Assembly: GCA_013298625.1 (NCBI GenBank)
Contig: JAAFIF010000001.1
Location: 1 to 64,000 of the forward strand
Direction: 5' to 3'
DNA: 64,000 nucleotides
From: Myxococcales bacterium
GTDB taxonomy: Bacteria; Myxococcota_A; Polyangia; Polyangiales; Ga0077539
Position numbers and translations under genes: made by a program. This document shows, in pieces, positions 16,361 to 24,165 of the stretch. Below the pieces are notes generated by a model. The model was not told where the DNA came from. It was given only the letters and a program-made list of their open reading frames with translations, and made no database searches. The first letter of the stretch is position 1; each line of letters starts with the position of its first letter.

Positions 16361-19153
16361 CTACGAGAGGTACGGCGCGAGGTTGATCTCGGTGCGCACG
16401 TGGTTTTGCCCGTCAGCGAGCGCGAGGTGCAGCGCGATCTTCGACGGGGTCACCACGCAGACGTACAGACGGCCGCTCGAGCCCGCGGGGAGACCCGTCG
16501 GGATCGTGAGCAGGCGAGGGTCGCTGGAGGACATCTTTCCTGCGGAGAACTCTTTGGAGACGCGCAGGGGCTTTTGCGCGTCCCACGTGCCGAAATCCAG
16601 GTAGTGCGCGCCCCACTCGTCGGGGTTGGACGGGAGCGTCCCCATCGGCAACAGCGCGACGAACTTCGGAGGAAACCCTCGCATGTCGCCGACGAAATAG
16701 CTGAAGCCCTGCTGCGCCCTCACGAGGTGCACCTCGCGGTTGGCGATCTTGAGCGCGCCGAGCGCCACCGCAGTCTTCGGAGTCACGCCGATCACCTCGA
16801 CGCCTCGCTCGATGTGCGGAGGAATCTCGTACAAGATCACTCCTTCGGGAGTGCCTTCGTCCGAGGGGCGCCAGACCTTCAAGTCTGGGTAGCCGAGCAC
16901 TTTTCCGAGCGAGCGAGCCACGTACTCACCGCGCGAAGAGTTGCCGGCGAGCAGGATCTGCACGCCCTGCGCGCGCCAGTCGCCCTCCGCGCCCCAGCCG
17001 ATGTTCTGCAGCATCGAGAGCAGCAGCCGCGCGCCCTCTTCGATCCGCGACTCGAGGTGCGCGACCAGCGTCTCGCGCAGCGCGCCGTTGTCCTTCGCAA
17101 ACGACGACAGGTCCACTTCGGTCCCGTCGATCTTCACCGCGCGCACCTTCTCACGCTTCGGAACGGCGTTGCCTCGCTTGAACTTCAGCTGCTCGAGCTC
17201 GAGCTCGCGCACGAAGCGCACTTGATTCTGCCGCCCAGCCAGCGAGCGCTTGTACAAGTGCGCCCCGCGGGCGAGCTTGTTGTCCGGCACCGTCGGCGGC
17301 CGCTGCATCGGGACGTCGTTGGCCTCGACCTCGGCGAACACCGTCGGGTGCTGGTGCGAAAGCCATGCAAATTCGCTGGTGAGATAGTCGCCGCCGAGGT
17401 GATCGTCCCCGGCCACCTGAAGCACTTCGATCACGGCGCTCGCGCCGGACTGCGCTTGCTCTTGCTCGGTCGCGGGGCGATAGCGGCCGCAGGCGATGTC
17501 GAGCGTTCCGCCGCCGAAGTCGAAGACCGCGAAGCGCAGCTCGCCGTGCTTGCTCAGCACTGGCTCGAGCGCCGGGTGGTTGGCGAGCTCGGGGCACACT
17601 TCAGCGGCGTACGCCTCGGGCTCGCTCGAGGACATCTGCACCGTGATGTCCGTCGCCGAGATCCCCTCGGGAACCGACGCCAGCACGCCCGCGCGGATCT
17701 CTTCTTCGAGCAGCGCCTTGGCGCGCTCGTCGAACTCCGCCGGCCACGTGAGCCAATAGCGAAGATAGACCTCTTGCCCCGGGCGGTTGATCGCGCGGCC
17801 GAGCATGTACGCGTACGCCCGCACCAGCGCTCGCACGCGCGGCTCGTCCAAGAGAAAATCCGCGTGCTTCGCGCGGTCGCGCAGCAGCGGCGATTGGTCG
17901 AGCTGCATCACGCGCTCGGGCAAGCTCTTGATCTCGCCCACCACCGCGTTGGGCGCCGTGCGCAGCGCTTCGCGCGCGAGGTGCGAGGCCTTCACGAGCC
18001 CCACGACGTCGGGGCAGCGCCGCGAGCCTTCGGGCGCGCTCTCGTTGACCGAGCCGAGCACGCGAAAGAGCGCCTCGTGGTCTTCGATGAGCAAAAACGT
18101 GGGGTTCTCTGCGGGGTTCGCGTCGCCCTTCGGCGCGCCGAGGCGCATCAACGAGCGGTAGCCCTTGCTCGTAAACGCCGCCACCGTCGCGCTGGTCCCG
18201 AAGTCCACGCCGACCGCGCTCAAGCGCTTGAACGACGGCAACAGCGCGGACGGATCGCGCATGCGCAGCGAGAACTCCCTGCGCCACACGAAGCGAAACC
18301 GCCGCCCCGCGCACTCGACGCCGTGCTCGACCGCGAGGCGCACGACCGTGTCCGTCCCCGCGGCGGCCACGCGCCCGCGGTGGTCCGAGTGGCTCGTGTC
18401 GAAGACCATCGCGAGCTCTGTCTGCGCGCTGTCTCCCTTGCGCAGCGCGCTGTCTTCGAAGAGCGCGTCCCGTGCATCTCCGTGCACACGTTGGTCGTGC
18501 GAGACGCTGAGCGGCGCGGGGTCGAGCTTCCACGCGAGCGCGCCTTCGCCGCCAGCGGTGCGCGCCCAATCCGCGCGCGCGCGCAGGTGAAACTTGCCCG
18601 TCCCGATCCAGAAGCCCTCTTCGGGGTTGGACAGGTCCACGCCCTTGCGCGGGACCGCGTCGTAGAGCAGCGAGTCGGTGACGTCGAGCACGTCGAACGC
18701 GCGCAGCGTCGGCGCCGCGCCCGGGACCGCGATGATCCGCGCGCGGGTGAGCGCGAGGGTGCGGCCCGACGAGAGCGCGATGCCCACGCGATGCAGCGCT
18801 TCTCCCTGCAACGGGGGGATCTCTTCGGCGTTGACCGAGAGCTCGAGGTCGAACTCGCCCGTCTCGGCGACGGTGGGAGAGGCGACGGGGCCGACGCGCT
18901 TTCCTGCGAGCTCGAGCTGCGCGGTGAACGGGGCGACGCACACGCCGCGCGCGCGCAACACCAGCCGCGAGCGCCCCGCGTGCGCCGCGAACGCGACCAG
19001 CGTCGGCTCGTGCGCAGCGGTCACGCGGCCCTCGGGCAAGAGCTGATAGCGCGTCCCGTCGAGGTCCGAGACCTCGACCGAGAGGGTCATCGCGTCGACG
19101 CGCACAGGAGAGGGTGCCAACGGGCTCGAAGCGGGCACAGCAGCGGTGGTCAT
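16361..19153 (-). CDS. Hsp70/actin-like ATPase with a long N-terminal extension
   Basis: 930 residues from ATG 19153; the frame extends to 19306 but that part is Arg/Cys-rich and non-native looking. The ATPase core runs from about residue 312: phosphate-1 VGVDFGTSATVAAF (314), phosphate-2 FAVFDFGGGTLDIA (541-555) and the adenosine motif ILLAGNSSRGEY (733-744). These are Hsp70-superfamily signatures. There is no DnaK-type substrate-binding domain; instead about 310 residues of beta-rich sequence precede the core and about 150 follow it. The partner and role are unknown; similar divergent Hsp70-like proteins occur beside kinase genes in Myxococcota. It is convergent with the membrane kinase 27 bp away. 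Confidence 0.82.
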   Translation of the reverse strand: MTTAAVPASSPLAPSPVRVDAMTLSVEVSDLDGTRYQLLPEGRVTAAHEPTLVAFAAHAGRSRLVLRARGVCVAPFTAQLELAGKRVGPVASPTVAETGEFDLELSVNAEEIPPLQGEALHRVGIALSSGRTLALTRARIIAVPGAAPTLRAFDVLDVTDSLLYDAVPRKGVDLSNPEEGFWIGTGKFHLRARADWARTAGGEGALAWKLDPAPLSVSHDQRVHGDARDALFEDSALRKGDSAQTELAMVFDTSHSDHRGRVAAAGTDTVVRLAVEHGVECAGRRFRFVWRREFSLRMRDPSALLPSFKRLSAVGVDFGTSATVAAFTSKGYRSLMRLGAPKGDANPAENPTFLLIEDHEALFRVLGSVNESAPEGSRRCPDVVGLVKASHLAREALRTAPNAVVGEIKSLPERVMQLDQSPLLRDRAKHADFLLDEPRVRALVRAYAYMLGRAINRPGQEVYLRYWLTWPAEFDERAKALLEEEIRAGVLASVPEGISATDITVQMSSSEPEAYAAEVCPELANHPALEPVLSKHGELRFAVFDFGGGTLDIACGRYRPATEQEQAQSGASAVIEVLQVAGDDHLGGDYLTSEFAWLSHQHPTVFAEVEANDVPMQRPPTVPDNKLARGAHLYKRSLAGRQNQVRFVRELELEQLKFKRGNAVPKREKVRAVKIDGTEVDLSSFAKDNGALRETLVAHLESRIEEGARLLLSMLQNIGWGAEGDWRAQGVQILLAGNSSRGEYVARSLGKVLGYPDLKVWRPSDEGTPEGVILYEIPPHIERGVEVIGVTPKTAVALGALKIANREVHLVRAQQGFSYFVGDMRGFPPKFVALLPMGTLPSNPDEWGAHYLDFGTWDAQKPLRVSKEFSAGKMSSSDPRLLTIPTGLPAGSSGRLYVCVVTPSKIALHLALADGQNHVRTEINLAPYLS

Positions 19154-19472
19154 CGCGCCGAGGGTGATACCACGCGCGCACTTTCGTCGGGCAGCGCGTT
19201 CATTGAGCGCGCCTCTCGGGGTCGAGCCCCAACCACGGCGGCATGTGTCGGCATCAGGGGGGGGGCAGCCGACAAGCGCTCGGGCAAAGATTCCGAGCCG
19301 AGGCACATGAACATCCGCGCTGTGGAGCTCGAGCGACCTGAAGCGCTGACGTTGCAGAGGGAGAACCGAGTTGCCTCAGCCCTGGCGAATGCCAGGGCGC
19401 ACGTCGGCTATGCCACGCGCAAGCGCGCCAGCTTCGATGGCGCGCGGAGGAGACACAAGCGCACCCGCCGGC
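19154..19472. other. Intergenic region with G9 tract and hairpin
   Basis: 319 bp without a convincing gene between two minus-strand genes. It holds a run of nine G at 19257-19265 and the hairpin at 19379-19398. Presumably it contains the promoter of the Hsp70-like gene, but I see no clear -35/-10 pair. Confidence 0.5.
19379..19398 (-). terminator. Perfect hairpin downstream of the lipoprotein gene
   Basis: GCCCTGGC and GCCAGGGC form a perfect 8-bp stem with a GAAT loop, about 75 bp past the stop of the minus-strand gene at 19473. It lacks a T-run, so it may be a terminator-like or RNA-stabilising element. Confidence 0.4.
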
Positions 19473-20057
19473 CTACGGCCCCCTGAGCGTGCGGTACGCG
19501 CTGTCGACTTCGATCGTCACCGTGCGCTCTCTCGCGAGCCCCGCGCGCGCCCGTCGCGTGCACCGCTCGTGGGCGATCAGCGCCCTGCCCGTCGCGGTCT
19601 GCACCGTGCGCACAGGCGGCCGCCACACGCACTCGTCGTCGCCTGCGAAGAGCCACGGCCCGCGCCAGAGCAAGAGGTTGGTCCCCTCGTCGTGCGGCGT
19701 CGTCACCCAGTGCATCTCGCGCAGCTCGCAGAGCAAGACATCCGAGAGCGAGAGCAATCGCCCGCGATCATCGCGGCCCGTATACCTCGGCGCGAGCGCG
19801 CCTTCGCCCGCGTCCAGCCTCCAGCGCCGCTCGGCGCGAAACAAGCGCACCCCAGGGCACTGCGTGCCGAGCACGTCCTCGGGCTCGCCCACTTCGATGC
19901 CTGGGTTGCTCTCGACCACGGTCGCGCTCGTCGAACCGCTGCCGCTGTCCCGCTCGTCGAGGGCGAGCTCGCGCGCGCTGGCCCGACGCGGGCCGCCGTT
20001 GTCGCAACCACACGCAAGCGCTGCGCTCAGCAGAAGAGACGCGACCCTGCGAAACAC
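19473..20057 (-). CDS. Lipoprotein of unknown function
   Basis: 194 residues from GTG 20057, chosen because it gives a compact signal MFRRVASLLLSAALAC with lipobox ALAC; a TTG at 20087 is also in frame. The mature protein has several Cys, a Trp-rich segment (LLWRGPWLFAGDDECVW) and beta-strand character. No family recognised. It is divergent from miaE with about 56 bp between starts. Confidence 0.65.
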   Translation of the reverse strand: MFRRVASLLLSAALACGCDNGGPRRASARELALDERDSGSGSTSATVVESNPGIEVGEPEDVLGTQCPGVRLFRAERRWRLDAGEGALAPRYTGRDDRGRLLSLSDVLLCELREMHWVTTPHDEGTNLLLWRGPWLFAGDDECVWRPPVRTVQTATGRALIAHERCTRRARAGLARERTVTIEVDSAYRTLRGP

Positions 20058-20113
20058 CGCGCGAACCGTAGCACCGATCGCTCGCAACGGTGCTACATAC
20101 GCGAGCCAAACCC

Positions 20114-20698
20114 ATGCTCGGACTGCTCACACCGACCCCGGCGGGATGGATCGACGCGGCGCTGTCGAACTTCGACGCTGTGCTGCTCGATCACTTTCAC
20201 TGCGAGCTCAAGGCCGCGTCCAACGGGACGGCGCTCGTGGCGAGGTACCCGATGTTTCCGCGGCTGGTGCGGACGCTGAGCGACCTCGCGCGAGAAGAGC
20301 TCGAGCACGTCCAGCAGGTGCACGACGAGCTGCAGCGCAGGGGCATTCGAGCGCATCCGCCCGGCGAAGACCCGTACGCGATCGCCCTGAGAAAATCCAC
20401 GCAAGGCGACACACCCAAGTCCGAGTACGGCGCCCTCCTCGACCGGCTCTCGATCGGCGCGCTGATCGAAGCCCGCTCGTGCGAGCGCTTCGCGTTGCTC
20501 AAAGAGCACGCGCCCACCGAGGCCCTGCGCGCGTGGTACGCAGAGCTCTTCGCGAGCGAGGCGCGGCACTATCGCTTGTTCGCGTCGCTGGCCGAAGAAG
20601 CCGCGGGCGAAGAGCTCGCGCGCAAGCGGCTCGCGCAGCTGGCAGAGCGCGAGGCCGAGATCGTCGAGCGATTGCCGCTCGAGCCGCGCGTGCACTGA
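20114..20698 (+). CDS. miaE: tRNA-(ms2io6A37) hydroxylase
   Basis: 194 residues from ATG 20114. The ferritin-like di-iron fold of MiaE is recognisable: the MiaE-type opening MLGLLTPTPAGWID, Glu in HCELKAAS, EExxH in REELEHVQQV, EARSCERF, and the second ExxH in SEARHYRLF. The enzyme hydroxylates the prenyl side chain of ms2i6A at position 37 of tRNAs that read UNN codons, using O2. The family is patchy outside Gammaproteobacteria. A minus-strand gene ends three bases after the stop, so the genes converge tightly. Confidence 0.9.
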   Translation: MLGLLTPTPAGWIDAALSNFDAVLLDHFHCELKAASNGTALVARYPMFPRLVRTLSDLAREELEHVQQVHDELQRRGIRAHPPGEDPYAIALRKSTQGDTPKSEYGALLDRLSIGALIEARSCERFALLKEHAPTEALRAWYAELFASEARHYRLFASLAEEAAGEELARKRLAQLAEREAEIVERLPLEPRVH

Positions 20699-20700
20699 GC

Positions 20701-21831
20701 TTACGGACCCGCGGCGGGGATCACGTCGTTGCGCGTGCTCACGGTGAGCTCGAACGGCAGCGTCGCGCGCGGGACCGACGTGCCCACGTACACGCGCCAC
20801 TGGCCCGCGACGGGCTGAGCGAGGTCCGCGCCGGGGTGCGCTCCGTACGTGTCGTCGACGCACAGGACGCGGCCGTCCGGCGCCCGCAGGGCCATGGTCG
20901 TGTCCCCCGAAGAGCGCACGAACACGCGCATGAACGCGACCCCTGGACGAACGGTGAACGAGACCGTCGGCGCGCGCTCGCCGAAGCCGAGGCACGCGCG
21001 GCCGAGAAAGCGAATCGCGGCGCGGCCGCGGGTCGTCCCGCTGAGGCGCTGGGTGTCGGCGCCGTTGGGAGCGACGTCGATGCCCGCAGCGGGCTGCGCG
21101 GTGATCACAGCGGCAGGCTGTTGCGTGACGACCGCGGCGGGCTGCGGGGTCGCGCCGTCGACGCGCACCCAGCCGACGGGAGCAGCGACTGCGCCGGGCT
21201 GCGCGTTCGCCGGTGAATTCACTGCCAATCCAGCGCTCAGCGAAGCCCCGTTGCCTTGCAACGAGAGCGTCGCGCCCTGGGCCGAGCCCGCCACGCCCCA
21301 CGGCGCATCCTCGGGCCCGCGCGGCAACGCGACGGCCGCGCTCGCCAGCACCCCCAGCGCGCTCGCCGCGATCGTGTACGGCACCGGCGCGCTCGTCGTC
21401 CCAACGTAGACGAGATACGTCCCCGCCATCACCGAGCGCATGGTGATCCGCGCTTCGGATCCGCCGAAATTGTCCGTGCAAAACACAGCGCCCGTGGGGG
21501 CGCGCACGGCGATCGTCACGGGGCCGTTCGCGCGGACGAGCACGTCCACCAACGGCTGACTCGCTCCGACCCAGAGCTGCTGCTGCGGCGCCGCAGGGAG
21601 CGCCCCGCGACAGCCCGCGCCGACGCTCGCCGCCGGCACCGCGGCCAACGCCAGCGCGCTGTGCGTCACAGGGTCCGGCCCGACGCCGGGCCGCAGCCAC
21701 AGCGTCTGCACTTGCTGCTGCGCGGGAGCCGCGTTGGCCCACGGCGCGGACTGCGCGCGCGCCGACCCCGCGGCAGCCAACGAGAGCAGCGTCGAGACGA
21801 CAGCGAGGGAGCGTGCGGTGAGCGTTGGCAT
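20701..21831 (-). CDS. Secreted protein with repeated beta-domains (PPC-like)
   Basis: 376 residues from ATG 21831; the frame extends upstream into the nucleotidase gene but the signal peptide (cut after ARA near residue 29) fixes this start. At least two similar beta-rich modules are visible, each with a C-D-(D/N) strand motif (VFCTDNFGGSEARI; VLCVDDTYGAHPGADL) followed by G.Y/WxVYVGT (TYLVYVGT; QWRVYVGT). This resembles bacterial pre-peptidase C-terminal type domains. A Gln/Pro/Ala-rich linker with AVITAQPAA-like repeats joins them. Function unknown; likely extracellular. Confidence 0.72.
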   Translation of the reverse strand: MPTLTARSLAVVSTLLSLAAAGSARAQSAPWANAAPAQQQVQTLWLRPGVGPDPVTHSALALAAVPAASVGAGCRGALPAAPQQQLWVGASQPLVDVLVRANGPVTIAVRAPTGAVFCTDNFGGSEARITMRSVMAGTYLVYVGTTSAPVPYTIAASALGVLASAAVALPRGPEDAPWGVAGSAQGATLSLQGNGASLSAGLAVNSPANAQPGAVAAPVGWVRVDGATPQPAAVVTQQPAAVITAQPAAGIDVAPNGADTQRLSGTTRGRAAIRFLGRACLGFGERAPTVSFTVRPGVAFMRVFVRSSGDTTMALRAPDGRVLCVDDTYGAHPGADLAQPVAGQWRVYVGTSVPRATLPFELTVSTRNDVIPAAGP

Positions 21832-21856
21832 CGATCGGTCAACCAGTGTGCGCCGC

Positions 21857-23335
21857 TCAGCCGCGCTCGTGCGGCATGTAGTCGCGCGGCGAGCGAAAAT
21901 AGTGGGTCGGCGAGTAGCACCCGAGGTTCGAGACCTTGGTGGTGTACAGGCACGCGTACTCTTCGACCTGGTCTCCGAAGCTCGACACCTCGACGCCCTC
22001 TTTGAACAGCGAGCCCCACCCGTGGTGAAACCGCTCGTCGATCGTACGCTCGAGGGACCGCGCACGTTCCTCGTCTTCGCGAAGCAGGACGCGAATGCCG
22101 TCGATCGCGCGCTTCTCTGCGCGCCACGGGCTGTCCTCGTCGCGCTCGGCGCCGTCGCCGTCCCCCTCGCGCTCGATCGCCTTCAACCGTGACTGACGCC
22201 CGCGCAGCTCGTCCATCAACCGCTCGCGCCGCAGCTCGATCTGGTCGATCTCCGCGAACTCCTCGCGGCTCTCTTCAGCGGCGCGCAGCTCGTCGGCCAT
22301 CTCTTGCACGATCATGATCGTGCGCCACGCGCTCTCCTTCTTCGACCTGAGAATATCCCCGTAGATGTGGTCTCCCACGTACAGCACCTCGTCGCCCGAG
22401 GCGCCGATCAAGCGCTCGAACTCGCCGAGGTTGCCCCCTTCGTAGATTTTCAGCCGCTCGAGCCGCGAGGCGCGCGTGCTCTCTTCGCCCTTGCCTCGAT
22501 ACTCGAAGAACGGCCTGCGCTCGGTGAAGAACTTGGGCTTGGACGAGGCCACCACCACCACGTCGAAGTAGTGCCGCCACGTCGGGTACTCTTGCAGCGC
22601 GCCGCCGAGCAAGAACGTCATCATCGACTCGGTGTAGCCAGCGCGCGAGTTGGTCAGCAAAAACAGCTTCTTGCCCGCGCTTCGCAGCTTGTGCAGCGTC
22701 GAGGCGAGCTCGTTGTCGCGGGCCACGAACCGCTCGAGGTTGTGCTCGATCACGTCCACGATCGCCCCGTCTCGGTGCGCCTCGTCGATGCTCTCGCGGA
22801 TGTCCCGAAACAGCAGGGCGTAGTCCACTTGATCGCCGCGCGCGTCGAAGAAGTCCACGGCGCCCGCGTACACCGCCGCCTCGGGCAGCGCGTACAGCGT
22901 GTCCACCCAGTGGTAGCGGTCCGTGTCCGCGCGCAGCCTACGCTGCTGGTACAGCTCGCGGCGCTTGTCCCGCGAGAGCTCGCGCGAGCCGTGAAACGCC
23001 TTCGCCACGTACTTGAACCGATCCATCTTCAAGAGGTTGCCCTCTTGCTTGTCGATCAAGATCCCGCGCAGCGGAAAGCTCTCGTCGTACTTCGCCTCGG
23101 CGAGCTCGGGAGGATAGCCCCGGTCGACCAGCTTCTTGACCGTCGCCTCGATGCTCAGCCGATCAATCTCGGCCTGACGGTAGATCGCCAGGGTGTAGTC
23201 CATGTCGAACCCCACCCACTCGATCTGGTCCATCTTGAGCGAGCGGTTGGTGTAAATCCGCCGTTCGACTGGCAGGGTCGTCCCGTTGCCGCCTGGCACC
23301 GTCGCGGTGCCCTTCGTCGTGCTGTCCAACAACAT
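21857..23335 (-). CDS. HAD-superfamily 5'-nucleotidase (cN-II/IMP-GMP type)
   Basis: 492 residues. HAD motif I is GFDMDYTLAIY with both catalytic Asp, motif II is FLLTNS, a Lys appears in SSKPKFF, and motif III is YVGDHIYGDI. The cap and overall length match the cytosolic purine 5'-nucleotidase family that dephosphorylates IMP and GMP. A charged, probably coiled-coil insertion rich in Glu and Arg lies near residues 350-440. It is divergent from rpmG. Assignment of substrate rests on the family only. Confidence 0.87.
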   Translation of the reverse strand: MLLDSTTKGTATVPGGNGTTLPVERRIYTNRSLKMDQIEWVGFDMDYTLAIYRQAEIDRLSIEATVKKLVDRGYPPELAEAKYDESFPLRGILIDKQEGNLLKMDRFKYVAKAFHGSRELSRDKRRELYQQRRLRADTDRYHWVDTLYALPEAAVYAGAVDFFDARGDQVDYALLFRDIRESIDEAHRDGAIVDVIEHNLERFVARDNELASTLHKLRSAGKKLFLLTNSRAGYTESMMTFLLGGALQEYPTWRHYFDVVVVASSKPKFFTERRPFFEYRGKGEESTRASRLERLKIYEGGNLGEFERLIGASGDEVLYVGDHIYGDILRSKKESAWRTIMIVQEMADELRAAEESREEFAEIDQIELRRERLMDELRGRQSRLKAIEREGDGDGAERDEDSPWRAEKRAIDGIRVLLREDEERARSLERTIDERFHHGWGSLFKEGVEVSSFGDQVEEYACLYTTKVSNLGCYSPTHYFRSPRDYMPHERG

Positions 23336-23392
23336 CCGTCCTGTGAGAGTAGCTCCGCCCTGGCCCGTAGGACGAATCCGCCCGTTGGGCTC

Positions 23393-23420
23393 TTGACGTT
23401 TTCAGAATTTCTGTCTCAAT
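23393..23420 (+). promoter_or_regulatory. Candidate housekeeping promoter for rpmG-rpmB
   Basis: TTGACG at 23393-23398 and a weak -10-like CTCAAT at 23415-23420, 16 bp apart, about 50 bp before the rpmG start. A small GGGAC/GTCCC hairpin lies in the leader at 23436-23454. Confidence 0.35.
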
Positions 23421-23469
23421 CCCGCACCCCCGGCCGGGACGTATCCCCGGTCCCAGAAGGTTTAGCCCC

Positions 23470-23640
23470 ATGCGTGATCAGATCCGCCTCTCGTGTAGCG
23501 AGTGCCAGCGAAACAACTACTACACGAACAAGAACAAGCGCACGACGACGAACAAGCTTGAGTTCAACAAGTTTTGTCCGTGGTGCAACAAGCACGTCAA
23601 GCACGTCGAGGGCAAGATGCCCAACCCGAAGAAGCAGTAG
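23470..23640 (+). CDS. rpmG: 50S ribosomal protein L33 (zinc-ribbon form)
   Basis: 56 residues, the usual L33 length. It starts MRDQIRLSCSECQ and carries two CxxC pairs (CSEC and CPWC), so it is the zinc-binding C+ form, with the NNYYTNKNKRT segment typical of L33. AGAAGG lies upstream of the ATG. It assembles into the 50S subunit near the E site. rpmB follows after 35 bp on the same strand, a common pairing. Confidence 0.97.
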   Translation: MRDQIRLSCSECQRNNYYTNKNKRTTTNKLEFNKFCPWCNKHVKHVEGKMPNPKKQ

Positions 23641-23675
23641 CCTGCTGAGCGGTTAGCCTCACGAGGATTACGACA

Positions 23676-23909
23676 ATGGCAAAGAGCGATCTGACCGGCA
23701 CCGGCAAGCTCAAGGGACACAAGGTGTCCCACTCGAACATCAAGACCAAGCGCTGGCAGAACCCGAACCTGCAAGAGCGCAAGATCTATGTCCCCGAGCT
23801 CAAGCGTCACGTGAACGTGCGCGTCACCACGCGCGAGCTCCGCACGCTCGACAAGCTCGGCTTCGTCGCGTTCGCGAAGAAGTTGGGCCTGGACGCCACG
23901 AAGTTCTGA
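23676..23909 (+). CDS. rpmB: 50S ribosomal protein L28
   Basis: 77 residues with the L28 core GHKVSHSNIKTKRWQNPNLQ and a basic C-terminal half (RVTTRELRTLDKLG). An AGGA ribosome site lies 11 bases before the ATG. No zinc cysteines are present, so this is the Cys-free form even though the L33 beside it keeps its cysteines. Co-transcribed with rpmG. Confidence 0.96.
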   Translation: MAKSDLTGTGKLKGHKVSHSNIKTKRWQNPNLQERKIYVPELKRHVNVRVTTRELRTLDKLGFVAFAKKLGLDATKF

Positions 23910-24005
23910 CACCAGAGCACAGCTTCTGCGCCCGCTCCGAGCGCCTGTCCCCTTGACACAAGGGCCCCGCAGGACGACGAGCCAACAGCGCAGAAGAGCC
24001 CTCCC

Positions 24006-24089
24006 GCCGGAGTGGCGAAATGGCAGACGCAGCGGATTCAAAATCCGCCGAGGCAACCCCTCGTACCGGTTCAAGTCCGGTCTCCGGCA
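24006..24089 (+). tRNA. tRNA-Leu (anticodon CAA)
   Basis: 84 nt. The acceptor stem pairs GCCGGAG with CTCCGGC at 24082-24088, with discriminator A at 24089. The anticodon stem GCGGA/TCCGC encloses loop TTCAAAA, giving anticodon CAA (reads UUG). A long class II variable arm is present and the T arm is ACCGG-TTCAAGT-CCGGT. The 3' CCA is not encoded. A TTGACA hexamer lies at 23953-23958, inside a CCCTTG-ACA-CAAGGG palindrome, but a matching -10 is not clear. Confidence 0.96.
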
Positions 24090-24165
24090 CCCAACGCGAG
24101 AAGCGAGCGCAGCCAGCGCTCGGCCCCCTTCCCTCGCGCCCCTCGGTCGCGTTACGCCCTCGCGC

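Noticed and set aside
16034..19486. A 1150-codon plus-strand frame opposite the Hsp70-like gene
   Set aside because: Arg/Ala/His-rich mirror of a clear coding gene; no motif or ribosome site.
23953..23981. TTGACA as a promoter for tRNA-Leu
   Set aside because: No convincing -10 at a proper distance, and the hexamer is part of a CCCTTG-ACA-CAAGGG palindrome.
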